A stretch of DNA of 64,000 nt from Methanomassiliicoccales archaeon LGM-DZ1 (GTDB lineage Archaea; Thermoplasmatota; Thermoplasmata; Methanomassiliicoccales; Methanomethylophilaceae). This document shows, one piece after another, positions 9,086-18,422 of this stretch. Made by a program: the position numbers and the translations under genes. Numbering within the stretch: the first letter of the stretch is position 1; the number at the start of each line of letters is the position of its first letter. Where the stretch lies: assembly GCA_030168595.1 (NCBI GenBank), contig CP115556.1, positions 62,001 to 126,000 on the forward strand. Reading direction: 5' to 3'. A model generated the notes under the pieces. The model had not been told where the DNA came from and ran no database searches. It saw only the letters and a list, made by a program, of their open reading frames with translations.

Positions 9086-9171
9086 CAGTAGGTCGATTCC
9101 CGCTCCGCTCTTTTTATCAGCAGCCGTAAATCTACCCAGGCATCCTTTCCGGAGACTGCATCGACCTACTG
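9086..9171 (+). promoter_or_regulatory. 12-bp perfect inverted repeat upstream of the riboflavin operon
   Basis: CAGTAGGTCGAT (9086-9097) is exactly complementary to ATCGACCTACTG (9160-9171), with a 62-nt interior containing a TTTTTAT stretch (9109-9115). A second hairpin, TGCCG-TCTT-CGGCA (9205-9218), lies between it and the ribB start at 9232. This could be two copies of a regulator site or a structured leader. I see no canonical FMN riboswitch. Confidence 0.5.
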
Positions 9172-9231
9172 ATTTATTGGTTGTTACCCATCTGTTATTT
9201 CAAGTGCCGTCTTCGGCAACTCCGATAGGCT

Positions 9232-9953
9232 ATGGTTAGCGAGAATATCGAGAAGGCCCTGGAGGCCGTCCGTCAGGGGAAGATAATCCTGATCTACGAT
9301 TTCGATGACCGCGAGAAGGAGAGCGACATGACCTGCGCCTCGCAGTTCATCACCCACGACATCATCAGGCAGATGAGGCAGGACGCCGGCGGCCTGCTCT
9401 GCTGCATCACCCCGTGGCGCCTGGCCAAGGAGATCGGGCTCCCGTTCCTGTCCGACGTCTTCTGGGACGCCAGGGAGAAGTACCCGGTGCTCGGCTACAT
9501 GGCGCCCACCGACATTCCCTACGACAACACGAAATCGTCGTTCGGGGTCACCATCAACCACAGGGACACCTACACCGGCATACCCGACTGCGACAGGGCC
9601 CTCACCATCAGGGAGTTCGCCAAGACCATCTTCCAGAAGGGGAAGACCGGCGAGGAGCTCGCCCGCGACCTCGGGAAGAACTTCCGCGCCCCCGGCCATG
9701 TGCACCTCCTGAACTCCAGCGAGCACATCCTGACCAACAGGCACGGGCACACCGAGCTCGCCAGCGCCATGATGTACATGGCCGGCGTCGAGCCCTCGGC
9801 GACCATCTGCGAGATGATGGGCGATGACGGCCATTCGGAGAAGAAGGAGGACTGCATCGCCTACGCCAAGGAGCACGGCATCCCGTTCGTCACCGGCAAC
9901 GAGATCATCGAGGCCTGGAACGACTTCAAGAAGCAGCATCCCGAACTGGACGT

Positions 9954-9957
<4 letters not shown>
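9232..9957 (+). CDS. ribB: 3,4-dihydroxy-2-butanone 4-phosphate synthase
   Basis: The enzyme converts ribulose 5-phosphate to dihydroxybutanone phosphate and formate, the four-carbon input of riboflavin synthesis. The 241-residue protein shows the signature loop FDDREKESDMT (about residues 24-34) and the second active-site segment with HVHLL and RHGHTELA. Length fits the single-domain archaeal form, with no fused cyclohydrolase. It is the first gene of a four-gene riboflavin/FAD operon and overlaps ribL by 4 bp. Regulation probably acts through the inverted repeats upstream. Confidence 0.95.
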
Positions 9958-10858
<901 letters not shown>

Positions 10859-10912
10859 ACGCTTTGAGGACCACTAACCACTTACCGTGCATTTGCAAAA
10901 GGAGGACAAGAA

Positions 10913-11341
10913 ATGAAAGAATACAGGATCGGAGCGGTCGTTGCGGAGTTCAACTACGAGGTCACCATGCTGATGATGGAGAGGGCCAAGGCCGAGGCGG
11001 AGTTCCTCGGAGTGAAGATCACCAGGATCATCAAGGTCCCCGGGGTCTTCGACATGCCCCTGGCCATCAAGACCATGCTCGAGCGCGACGACATCGACGC
11101 CGTCATCACCATCGGCGCGGTCATCAAAGGCGAGACCAAGCACGACGAAGTCATCATGGCGCAGGCCGCCCGTAAGATCACCGACCTGTCGCTCGACTAC
11201 GACAAGCCGGTCGCCCTCGGCGTCACCGGCCCCGACATGACCGAGCTGCAGGCCGTCGACAGGATCGAGAAGGGCCGCGACGTCGTCGATGTGGTCGTCA
11301 AGATGCTGCAGCGCGTCGAGAAGCTCAAGACCGAGCAGTGA
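10913..11341 (+). CDS. ribH: 6,7-dimethyl-8-ribityllumazine synthase
   Basis: The 142-residue enzyme condenses the RibB product with 5-amino-6-ribitylaminouracil to form the lumazine that RibC uses. Visible motifs are FNYEVTMLM at the N-terminus, PGVFDMPLAIK, the substrate loop GAVIKGETKHDEVI with the catalytic His, and GVTGPDM. A good ribosome binding site, AAAAGGAGGA, precedes ATG 10913. It closes the riboflavin operon. A GC stem (11352-11373) follows without a T-run. Confidence 0.95.
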   Translation: MKEYRIGAVVAEFNYEVTMLMMERAKAEAEFLGVKITRIIKVPGVFDMPLAIKTMLERDDIDAVITIGAVIKGETKHDEVIMAQAARKITDLSLDYDKPVALGVTGPDMTELQAVDRIEKGRDVVDVVVKMLQRVEKLKTEQ

Positions 11342-11522
11342 AAAATCTCTTCCCGGGGGTATTACCCTCCGGGCTAACATCTTCCGGGCGCATGCCGCCG
11401 CAGGAGCCTCTCCGGCGGCGGATTCCGGAGGTCCGCGGGCCCGTGCGCAATGTCAGCACGCGGTTTACCCCGAACCTAAATCGGTTACATTTATTAGCGC
11501 TCCATTGATGACATTCCAACGT

Positions 11523-11578
11523 AAACCGAAAGGCGCCGGCTGTCCCGTTCATGCATAATAGGAGAAACCGAACGGCGC
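11523..11578. repeat. Direct repeat of a 14-nt element upstream of the FNT gene
   Basis: AAACCGAAAGGCGC (11523-11536) recurs as AAACCGAACGGCGC (11565-11578), one mismatch, 42 nt apart. It lies between a TATA-like TTTATTA (about 11489-11495) and the start at 11598. The remaining intergenic sequence (11342-11522) shows GC hairpins but no gene. Confidence 0.4.
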
Positions 11579-11597
11579 TTTGCGGGGTGCGTGAGAA

Positions 11598-12266
11598 ATG
11601 AACTGCAAGCATTACGGCAAGTGTTTTCTCAGGTCCGTATTGGCGGGCCTGTCAATCGGAATGGGCGGATGCGTCTTCATGGCGATGTCCACCGGCGAAT
11701 ACAAATGGGTCGGGGCGATCCTCTTCTCCATCGGCCTTTTCACGGTCTATACCTTCGGGTTCGACCTCTACACCGGGAAAGTGGGCTACGCGGTGGAGAA
11801 CAAGCCGCCTTTCATCATCGACCTCCTGATCATGATCGTCGGGAACTTCGTGGGGGCGCTCATCATCGGATGGATGATCCCCATGTCCGACGCCGCGGCG
11901 GCGGTCATCGTCGATGCCCGCCTGGACGGCGACATCGATTGGTGGAGGGTGTTCTGCAAGGGCGTCTTCTGCGGTGTCCTGATGTTCATCGCCGCCGACG
12001 TCTACAAGACGCAGAAGAGCTACCTCGGGGCGTTCGTATGCGTCCCCGTCTTCATCCTCTCGGGCTTCGAGCACTCGATCGCCGACATGTTCTACTTCTG
12101 CTCCGCGGGAGAGTTCACCATGGACGCCTTCCTCTTCGTCCTCGTCGTCATCCTCGGCAACGGGGTCGGGGGGATCGTCATCCCCGAGTGCAGGAAATAC
12201 TTCAAGGAGACCCCCGGCGGCGCCGTCGAGGCCGTGAAGAAGGCCCTGGCGGACGACGACAGCTGA
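11598..12266 (+). CDS. Formate/nitrite transporter (FNT) family channel
   Basis: At 222 residues with six hydrophobic helices this is a compact FNT protein. Family motifs are LAGLSIGMGG at the first helix, TGKVGYA after helix 2, and GFEHSIADMFY in helix 5, which carries the conserved pore histidine. FNT pentamers pass formate, nitrite, hydrosulfide or other small anions. A C-terminal charged tail lies in the cytoplasm. Substrate is not determined by sequence; formate or bisulfide/nitrite would fit the reductase at 3558. It stands alone, with its own upstream repeats and TATA box. Confidence 0.85.
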   Translation: MNCKHYGKCFLRSVLAGLSIGMGGCVFMAMSTGEYKWVGAILFSIGLFTVYTFGFDLYTGKVGYAVENKPPFIIDLLIMIVGNFVGALIIGWMIPMSDAAAAVIVDARLDGDIDWWRVFCKGVFCGVLMFIAADVYKTQKSYLGAFVCVPVFILSGFEHSIADMFYFCSAGEFTMDAFLFVLVVILGNGVGGIVIPECRKYFKETPGGAVEAVKKALADDDS

Positions 12267-12402
12267 ATCCTGCCGTCATCTGGATAGGCCTGCGGCCTGC
12301 AGGGGCCGCCGAATCCCGGCCTCCTCCGCGGGGCCGGACAATTCTTTCATCTGGCACATCGGCGCCCGCTGACGACCGTATTTATACGCGGAACGAGAAT
12401 CC

Positions 12403-12978
12403 ATGTCCGTGTCCGAACTGGATATCCTCATATGGATACGCGACAACATGTCCTCTGCGGCCATGGACGCCGCCTCCGAGGCGGCGGACCTGCTGGCCGG
12501 CGGGGCGTTCACCTATGCGCTGTCCCTCCTGCTGCTGATACCCAGGAGGACCCGTCCTCTGGGCGTTCTTATGCTGCTCTCCGAGGCCCTCTGCGACCTG
12601 ATAGGCGGGCCGCTCAAGGCCGTCACGGCCAGGGACCGCCCTTTCGAGGATTATCCTGTGGACCTCATAATCTCCCGGTCGAGCGATTATTCATTCCCTT
12701 CAGGGCATACAGCCAACGCTTTCGCCCTGGCGTTCTCGGTCCTCTGCTTCGACAGGAGGTACGGCGTCGCCGCGATGGCTTTTGCAACATTCGTCGCCTT
12801 CTCCAGGTTGTATCTGTTCGTCCATTGGCCGACTGATGTGATCGCCGGCGCGATCATGGCCGCTGCGTGCGTCTTTGCCGTCAGGTCCCTCATGAAGTCG
12901 CGCCTTGAAGGGAACAGGCGGTGGCAGAAGTTCTTGGATTCCGATGTACGCAGCGCGATCCGTGCGAAGAGAGGATGA
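12403..12978 (+). CDS. PAP2-family membrane phosphatase
   Basis: The 191-residue membrane protein contains the three PAP2 motifs in order: KAVTARDRP (K-x6-RP), SFPSGHTANA (PSGH) and SRLYLFVHWPTDV (SR-x5-H-x3-D). These form the histidine phosphatase active site acting on lipid phosphates such as phosphatidic acid or isoprenyl diphosphate. A palindromic TATA-like GTATTTATAC about 25 nt before ATG 12403 suggests a leaderless transcript. The specific lipid is unknown. Confidence 0.85.
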   Translation: MSVSELDILIWIRDNMSSAAMDAASEAADLLAGGAFTYALSLLLLIPRRTRPLGVLMLLSEALCDLIGGPLKAVTARDRPFEDYPVDLIISRSSDYSFPSGHTANAFALAFSVLCFDRRYGVAAMAFATFVAFSRLYLFVHWPTDVIAGAIMAAACVFAVRSLMKSRLEGNRRWQKFLDSDVRSAIRAKRG

Positions 12979-13060
12979 AGCTCGCAGCCAATACCGCTTT
13001 TTCGCAATATCTGGGTCATCTTGATGCTGTTGTCGGCCCCGTAACGGCCGGAACCTTGGA

Positions 13061-14245
13061 TCATTCCATGAAGAAATCGACCGCATTGATCGCTTCGATC
13101 CCCTCGGGAACATCGGGAAGGTCCCTGTCCATTGTTATCAAAACTCTTCTGCCATCCAGTTTGGCAATGGAACCGACTTCCCTTTTCAGGACATTGGAAT
13201 CCTGTACGCTCCATGCGATCTGATAGTACTCCGGTTCTCCGTCCAGCCATGCCGTGAAGTCGATTTCCCTGTCCCTGTACGAGCCGACGGATACTCTGTA
13301 CCCTCTGCGCAGGAGTTCGATGAAAACTGCATTCTCCAGCATCGCAGCTTCATTATATTCGGAACTGAGCAATATGGCATCCCTGAAGCCCGTGTCCGCC
13401 AGATAATATTTAGCGTTGATTTTCAGATGTTTTCTGCCTATCACATCGTATCTGTCCGCTTTGTAGAAGATGTAGCACCCGCAAAGTTTCCCAAGGTACT
13501 TCTCGATCGTGCGCTGGTCGCCGACATAAGATCTCCCGGCTATGTTTCCGTAGGATGTGAGATTCCCGACATTGGATATCATGAACGAAGTCATGTTGTC
13601 CAAGATGGTCTGATCTATCTCCATGTTGGGCCTGATATCGTTGTTGATTATGGAATCGTACACCCCTCTAAGAATCGTCCTGTTCTTCCTCTGGCTGTCC
13701 TTGAGGTCTATGATTGGCATGCCGCCGAAGCGCAGGTATTGGGTGAATCTCTGGGTATATCCGTTCTCAGAATCGATCGGATAACGGGCTAGGAATTCCT
13801 TGAAGGAGAAAGGGAAGATGTTGATCTCGACGTACCTTCCGGTAAGGTGTGTTCCCAGCGATTCCGACACTGTTTCAGAGTCGGAGCCGGTGATATAGAT
13901 GTTGGCGTTGTATTTCAGGCGGATGGTGTCCACTGCCTTTTCCCATCCTTTTACCAACTGAATATCGTCGATGAGAACAATCGGTTCATCGGAATGAATA
14001 TTGGACGATACGAAGTCATAGAGCATTCTTTCCGAATCGATGACATACCTCATCTTCTCCAGATCGATTAGCATGATGTCCTTTTCAGATGTCCCGCTGT
14101 TCAGAAGATGCTGTCTGAATTGTTCCAGGATGACAGATTTTCCGCATCTGCGGATTCCGGTAAGGACCTTGATGATGTTGCGGTTATCGAAGTATTCCAT
14201 CATCAGTTTGATGTACGAAGGACGTTCCACATACTCTTCGGCCAT
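13061..14245 (-). CDS. AAA-family ATPase with DUF4143 nuclease-like C-terminus
   Basis: The 394-residue protein has Walker A GIRRCGKSVI (about residues 30-40), Walker B IVLIDDIQ and sensor TGSDSETV, followed by a winged-helix region and a C-terminal DUF4143 domain. The segment SYRDREIDF followed by EYYQIAW resembles a decayed PD-(D/E)xK core. Such proteins are scattered, often multi-copy, in archaea and anaerobic bacteria, with no settled function. The gene is visibly less GC-rich than its neighbours, which suggests transfer. A second copy lies at 23902. A 16-bp inverted repeat occupies its upstream region. Confidence 0.85.
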   Translation of the reverse strand: MAEEYVERPSYIKLMMEYFDNRNIIKVLTGIRRCGKSVILEQFRQHLLNSGTSEKDIMLIDLEKMRYVIDSERMLYDFVSSNIHSDEPIVLIDDIQLVKGWEKAVDTIRLKYNANIYITGSDSETVSESLGTHLTGRYVEINIFPFSFKEFLARYPIDSENGYTQRFTQYLRFGGMPIIDLKDSQRKNRTILRGVYDSIINNDIRPNMEIDQTILDNMTSFMISNVGNLTSYGNIAGRSYVGDQRTIEKYLGKLCGCYIFYKADRYDVIGRKHLKINAKYYLADTGFRDAILLSSEYNEAAMLENAVFIELLRRGYRVSVGSYRDREIDFTAWLDGEPEYYQIAWSVQDSNVLKREVGSIAKLDGRRVLITMDRDLPDVPEGIEAINAVDFFME

Positions 14246-14259
14246 GAATGATGAATATG

Positions 14260-14306
14260 ATAACTGTATTTTAATGTGTTAAATTCCTGGATTAAAATAC
14301 AGTTAT
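14260..14306. promoter_or_regulatory. 16-bp perfect inverted repeat upstream of the DUF4143 ATPase
   Basis: ATAACTGTATTTTAAT (14260-14275) and ATTAAAATACAGTTAT (14291-14306) are exact complements separated by 15 nt. The left arm is only 15 nt from the gene start at 14245, so it overlaps the expected promoter. It may be an operator for autoregulation or the scar of a mobile event. Confidence 0.65.
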
Positions 14307-14627
14307 TCCTGTTTTTGAAAAATATTCATTCTATGCAAAGCGAAATTTCTTCGATGGGCAAGCTTCGCAGGCCGCAGGCCGTATCGGAAGGCCATGAACG
14401 ATTGTGTGCTCCGACGGAACAGGCTTGTCAGAGATCCCCGAATATGGGCTCCGCAGCGGAGGCTTATACTCTTCCTCTGCGTGCAGGCTCGCATAGGCTG
14501 GATTTAATTTATGTAAAGAATCTTCAGGGGAATTGCAAACCGCCAAATACGCAGTAATGCATGAGGATTCGCTTTCGGTAGGGTTGTCATGGTAGTCAAG
14601 TCTTGCCGAAAGCAACTTCCGTTATTC
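14307..14627. other. Non-coding stretch without recognised gene
   Basis: No convincing reading frame, tRNA or known RNA is visible. A weak hairpin is formed by CTTTCGG (14572-14578) and CCGAAAG (14606-14612). Confidence 0.4.
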
Positions 14628-14661
14628 CCGGGCCCCGCCGATCCGCTCAGACGGGGCCCGG
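14628..14661 (-). terminator. 10-bp GC hairpin after the exported-protein gene
   Basis: CCGGGCCCCG (14628-14637) pairs with CGGGGCCCGG (14652-14661), 14-nt loop, just beyond the stop of the minus-strand gene at 14681. No strong T-run follows. Confidence 0.5.
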
Positions 14662-14680
14662 TTTCATGTTTGCTTCGGTC

Positions 14681-15670
14681 TCAGGCGTTCTTCACGAATC
14701 CTGCGATCGATGAGCCGTCCGAGAACGTGACCGTCATGTACGTGTACGTTCCGGCGCTCACGGTCTTGTCAGGCTTGGCGCTCGAAGATGCCGGCATCTC
14801 CGAGTAGAATCCCGGGCTGCGGACTTTCACCGAGAACCCTTCGCCGATAACCGCGACGTTCCCGTCGCTGAATGAGGCGGTGCCGAACGAGGTTATCGAT
14901 GAGACGGTGAACGTGTACTCAGTACCGTTCACTGTGAGCACCACATCGGACACGGAGAGGCTGATGCTGCCGGAGTTGGTTATCCCGCTCAGGACGGCCG
15001 TGTACTCGCTCGCCGAGTGGCCCTCCGCAGGGGATATGTCGGTCCCCGCCGCGAACGCCTTGGGGTCGCTGACGATGTTCTCCGGTGCGGAAACGGTGTA
15101 GACGGCGTTCCCGCTCGCGATTGATGCGTTCAGTGTGTTCCATTGGGCGACGTAGTAGCCTGAGGTCTCGTCATAGTCGAAGGTCGTCCCGACGAAGTTC
15201 TTCACGGACACCTTGATCTCCTCGTCGGAGGTCACCGTACCGTCGTCGAGGGCCCCTTTGGCCGCGAACTTCGCATCTCCGAACGCACCGGAGGATATCG
15301 ACGTCACCGATGCCTTCACCGAGAGCGTGTTGATGCTGTACGAATCGGTCCTCAGTTCCAGGGACCGTATCGCCGTGGGTACAGTGGACGACCCTCTGCC
15401 CCTGGAGGCCGTGTCCTGGCCGATCGTGAGCGAGATGTCCGAGGCGTTCAGCTTGGGGTTGGAGGCCAGAGCGTTTTCCAGGTCGTACCCGGTCACTGTG
15501 ACCGTGCGCCCTTCGATCTCCAGCTCCAATCCGTTGGAAACAGTATAGGTCTTCTCGACCGGGGTGTATTTCTCGTCGGCCGCGTATGCTATGCACGCGA
15601 CGATCGCGACCGTGAACACGAGGCAGAGGACCAAGGTGGCCCTCTTGCCGGGCCTGAATTCGAAGCCCAT
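14681..15670 (-). CDS. Exported or membrane-anchored protein of unknown function
   Basis: The 329-residue protein begins with a basic lead (FRPGKRAT) and a hydrophobic segment LVLCLVFTVAIVACIAYAA ending at an AADE site, so it is a signal peptide or anchor. The rest is Ser/Thr/Gly/Val-rich, low in Cys and His, and looks beta-rich, as in archaeal surface or adhesion-like proteins. I recognise no family. It is the last gene of a three-gene minus-strand operon; a GGAGGG site sits just before its ATG, 2 nt after the upstream stop. It may act with the heme-type membrane protein encoded before it, but that is only context. Confidence 0.75.
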   Translation of the reverse strand: MGFEFRPGKRATLVLCLVFTVAIVACIAYAADEKYTPVEKTYTVSNGLELEIEGRTVTVTGYDLENALASNPKLNASDISLTIGQDTASRGRGSSTVPTAIRSLELRTDSYSINTLSVKASVTSISSGAFGDAKFAAKGALDDGTVTSDEEIKVSVKNFVGTTFDYDETSGYYVAQWNTLNASIASGNAVYTVSAPENIVSDPKAFAAGTDISPAEGHSASEYTAVLSGITNSGSISLSVSDVVLTVNGTEYTFTVSSITSFGTASFSDGNVAVIGEGFSVKVRSPGFYSEMPASSSAKPDKTVSAGTYTYMTVTFSDGSSIAGFVKNA

Positions 15671-15672
15671 GC

Positions 15673-16461
15673 TCAGGTCCCTCCTGCATCGCAGTATGCC
15701 GGACCCTTATCGGTGTCCTCATCCTCGATCATCATGTCGCGCTCGACCTTCTTCGCCGGATGCAGCCACTGGATCAGGTATTTCGCTATGCGGAACACGA
15801 AGTAGGAGACCCAGATCCACAGGTAGCACCTGAGGGCGTCGGCGTGCCTCCCGGTGAGGAAGTCCGAGATCCCTCCGTCGAAGTTGCCGTAGAGGCCGAC
15901 GATGTGCAGCAGGAGCCCGAAGTAGAACAGGTAGGAGAAGTACTGCAGCCTCTGCCAGTTCTTCGGCTTCATGTGCCTCCTGACGAAGTACAGCGAGGTC
16001 AGCATCAGGGGGACCATCAGCACGAACAGGAGGATGGTCGCTATGGTGGCGATGTTCCTTCCGGTGGAGAGCTCCCCGTTGAAGAACATGATGAAGTAGT
16101 TGGCGTAGTAGAAGATCTCCCCGAAGGAGATTATGCATCCGAGGACCGAGAGCTCGGCCCTGACGGATTTCAGGCGCTTGGTGAGGTCCTATTTGGACGG
16201 CATGACGCCGACGTAGGCGACGACGGCGAAGAGGGCCTCCGCCATGATGCCCATGCAGAAGAAGGATCTCAGGGCATTGCGGCCTTCGCTCAGCCCGAAG
16301 GCGAGCGAATAATCGAAGTATGTGGGGCCTACGAAGTACGCCTCGACGATGATCATCGCCGAATAGAGGATGATGCGGTACTTCTTCACCGTGTTCGGGA
16401 AGGCGATCAGCACCATCGCGAAGAATATGGCGCATAAGAGCGCTAATTCGATCGTCTGCAT
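15673..16461 (-). CDS. Ferric-reductase-like transmembrane protein with in-frame TAG at codon 91
   Basis: From ATG 16461 the frame gives 90 residues of membrane protein ending VGVMPSK, then TAG (16191-16189), then continues open with DLTKRLKSVRAELSVLG and further helices to TGA at 15673: 262 residues in one frame. Both halves together form a six-helix membrane protein similar to ferric-reductase-like/MsrQ-type domains (RRHMKPKNWQRLQYFSYLFY). No start codon follows the TAG until ATG 16089, 34 codons later, within a hydrophobic segment, so two separate genes are unlikely. The amber codon falls in a charged loop between helices. Readthrough or pyrrolysine insertion is inferred; a nonsense mutation is the alternative. 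Confidence 0.75.
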
Positions 16462-16465
16462 GGTA

Positions 16466-16792
16466 TCACGCCCTCACGCCGTGGAAATTCTTCGAGTCGC
16501 GCCGGCCGATAAGGTAGATGGCGGCGGACGCCAGGAGAATCTCGAGGATCAGTTCGTTGTCGATGCCTGTGCTGAGCACCCAGGCACGGACGATGTAGAG
16601 GACGGCGAAGACCAGCACGAGCATGGAACCGTACCAGTTCCATGCGCCGCTGAACTGCAGCGCGTATCCTGCGGCCATGACGAGGATCCCCACCGGTATC
16701 AGCCAGAGGTCCCCGTCCAGTATCAGAAACGCTCCCAGCAGGAGAGCCAAAGCTCCCGCTGTCCCGAGAGCATCGGGTTTTTGGGTTGTCAT
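16466..16792 (-). CDS. Small membrane protein of unknown function
   Basis: This 108-residue protein has about four hydrophobic segments (ALALLLGAFLILDGDLWLIP, VGILVMAAGYALQ, MLVLVFAVLYIVRAWV, LILEILLASAAIYLIG) and a short charged tail. No family is recognised. It is the first gene of the operon leading to the TAG-containing membrane protein (4-nt gap) and the exported protein, so it probably forms a membrane complex with them. Confidence 0.7.
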   Translation of the reverse strand: MTTQKPDALGTAGALALLLGAFLILDGDLWLIPVGILVMAAGYALQFSGAWNWYGSMLVLVFAVLYIVRAWVLSTGIDNELILEILLASAAIYLIGRRDSKNFHGVRA

Positions 16793-16825
16793 GGTAATGT
16801 GTGCAAATGTTTAGGCTTATTTAAT

Positions 16826-16862
16826 CGTACTTGTAATAATTAGGATTAACTAAATAAGTACG
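16826..16862. promoter_or_regulatory. Inverted repeat upstream of the three-gene membrane operon
   Basis: CGTACTT (16826-16832) pairs with AAGTACG (16856-16862) in an AT-rich stretch that also contains TATA-like elements for the minus-strand operon (start 16792). A regulator site is possible. The rest of 16863-17035 is unremarkable. Confidence 0.35.
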
Positions 16863-17035
16863 GACAGGAACCCGACGCAAGCCAAATCGTGATGCTGGGA
16901 TATGCCGTTCCGCCTTTACGGTGCGGAACCAAGGTGCAGAAACGTACCGCGTCCGAACTGCTGTCCGCCTGTCCGTGGCCTCCCGGATTTTTGATATCGG
17001 CAACCAGGAGGCCGTGATGAATTTAAGCGGCCGGC

Positions 17036-18250
17036 TCAGTCGATCTTCCCGGTCATGAACTTCTCGAGCAGGTCGTAGGCCTCCTCGAGCTTGTTCATAG
17101 GCGGGAGCAGGATGGACCTGAAATGGGATTGGCCGAACTCCTTGCAGAACCCGGACCCGTGGACCAGGACGACGCCGGTCTTGTCGATGAGGTCGTACAC
17201 GAAGTCCCTGTCCGTCTTCCACCTGTCCCCGAGGTCCACGTGCGGGAAGATGTACAGCGCCCCGTGGGGCTTGTTGGTGGATATTCCGGGTATCTCGTTG
17301 AGGCGCTTGTAGCTGTACTCTGCCCTCTCCCTCAGCTTCCTGTTCATCTCGACGATGTAGTCCTGGGGCCCCTGCAGCGATGCCCTCGCCGCCTCCTGGC
17401 AGGGGACGTTGGCGCAAATCCTCGCGCGGAATTGCTTCATCATGCCCTCGCGGATCTCGTCCATTAGCCCGTTGCGGTCCATGAAGTAGCAGTACCCTTC
17501 CCTCCAGCCCGGCATGAGGTTGACCTTCGAGAAGCCGTTCAGGATGACCCTGGGTATGTCGTCAGGCAGGCGGGACATGGAGAAGAACGGGACGCTCTCG
17601 TCGAAGACGATCTTGTCGTAGATCTCATCGGAGATGACCGGGATATCGTATTCCGCGGCGATGTCGCCGATCTCCCTCAGGTCCTTCTCCGAGTACACAG
17701 CGCCGGTCGGGTTGTTGGGGTTGATGACCACTATGGCCTTGGTGCGGTTGGTGATCCTGTCGCGGAGCATGTCCACGTCAGGCCTCCAGTCCTCCGACTC
17801 GATCATCCTGTAGGGGACGGTCTTGCCCTCGTAGAAGTTGATGTACTGGTCGTAGTTGGGGTACCCCGGCCCCGGGACGAGGATCTCGTCCCCCGGCTCC
17901 ACGAGCGCGCCGAACATGACGTTGATGCACTCGCTCACTCCTGCGGTGACATAGACGTCCTTCGCCTGGATGCGGATGCCGTTCTTTTGGTACTCCCTGT
18001 CGACGATGGCCTCCCTCAGGTCGAGGTTGCCCTGGGAATCCCCGTAGCCGTTGTCGGTGTTGTCCACCGCCTGCCTGAGGGTCTCCTTGAAGTACTCCGG
18101 GGTCTCGAAGTCCCACTTGTTGGGGTCGCCGATGTTGAAGTTGTACATCTTCATCCCGCGTGCGGCGGCAGCGGCGGCGGGAACGGTGATCTCTCTGATC
18201 GCATAGTTCATACCCATCGAGCGCCTGGATGCCTTGATCTTCTTCTGCAC
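17036..18250 (-). CDS. PLP-dependent class I/II aminotransferase (alanine/aspartate type)
   Basis: The 404-residue fold-type I aminotransferase shows NPNNPTGAVY, the Asp/Tyr cofactor contacts in VISDEIYDKIVF, the PLP lysine in NGFSKVNLMPGW, and the downstream Arg of the domain. It resembles archaeal alanine or aspartate aminotransferases that move amino groups between glutamate and 2-oxo acids in the cytoplasm; the exact substrate is not fixed. It is monocistronic and diverges from the PAPS-reductase-like gene. Confidence 0.9.
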   Translation of the reverse strand: MQKKIKASRRSMGMNYAIREITVPAAAAAARGMKMYNFNIGDPNKWDFETPEYFKETLRQAVDNTDNGYGDSQGNLDLREAIVDREYQKNGIRIQAKDVYVTAGVSECINVMFGALVEPGDEILVPGPGYPNYDQYINFYEGKTVPYRMIESEDWRPDVDMLRDRITNRTKAIVVINPNNPTGAVYSEKDLREIGDIAAEYDIPVISDEIYDKIVFDESVPFFSMSRLPDDIPRVILNGFSKVNLMPGWREGYCYFMDRNGLMDEIREGMMKQFRARICANVPCQEAARASLQGPQDYIVEMNRKLRERAEYSYKRLNEIPGISTNKPHGALYIFPHVDLGDRWKTDRDFVYDLIDKTGVVLVHGSGFCKEFGQSHFRSILLPPMNKLEEAYDLLEKFMTGKID

Positions 18251-18422
18251 GGCGATACCTTCTTTGTTCCCGGCTATGCCGACCCATCTTTAATACATTT
18301 ACACGTGCGCAGGGGCGGAGGCCAGGATGCGGGCCGCGGGCCCGTTCCGGGCGTTTTCCTCTACAGGGGTCCTCGGCCCTTCTCTCTTAATTTATTTATC
18401 ATGCCCTGGCATAGCGTCAGGC

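Noticed and set aside
9086-9218. A canonical FMN riboswitch
   Set aside because: The conserved RFN-element sequence blocks are absent; only inverted repeats are seen.
14260-14306. Terminal repeat of an insertion sequence
   Set aside because: Both arms are 15 nt apart on the same side of the gene, with no transposase and no matching repeat at the other end near 13061.
14307-14627. A tRNA or a small protein of about 93 codons (14276-14557)
   Set aside because: No cloverleaf with a GTTC T-loop could be drawn, and the reading frame has no recognisable domain or ribosome binding site.
16090-16188. Treating 16461-16189 and 16089-15673 as two separate genes
   Set aside because: The 33 codons between are open, in the same frame and encode matching membrane-protein sequence; the second ATG lies inside a hydrophobic segment with no ribosome binding site.
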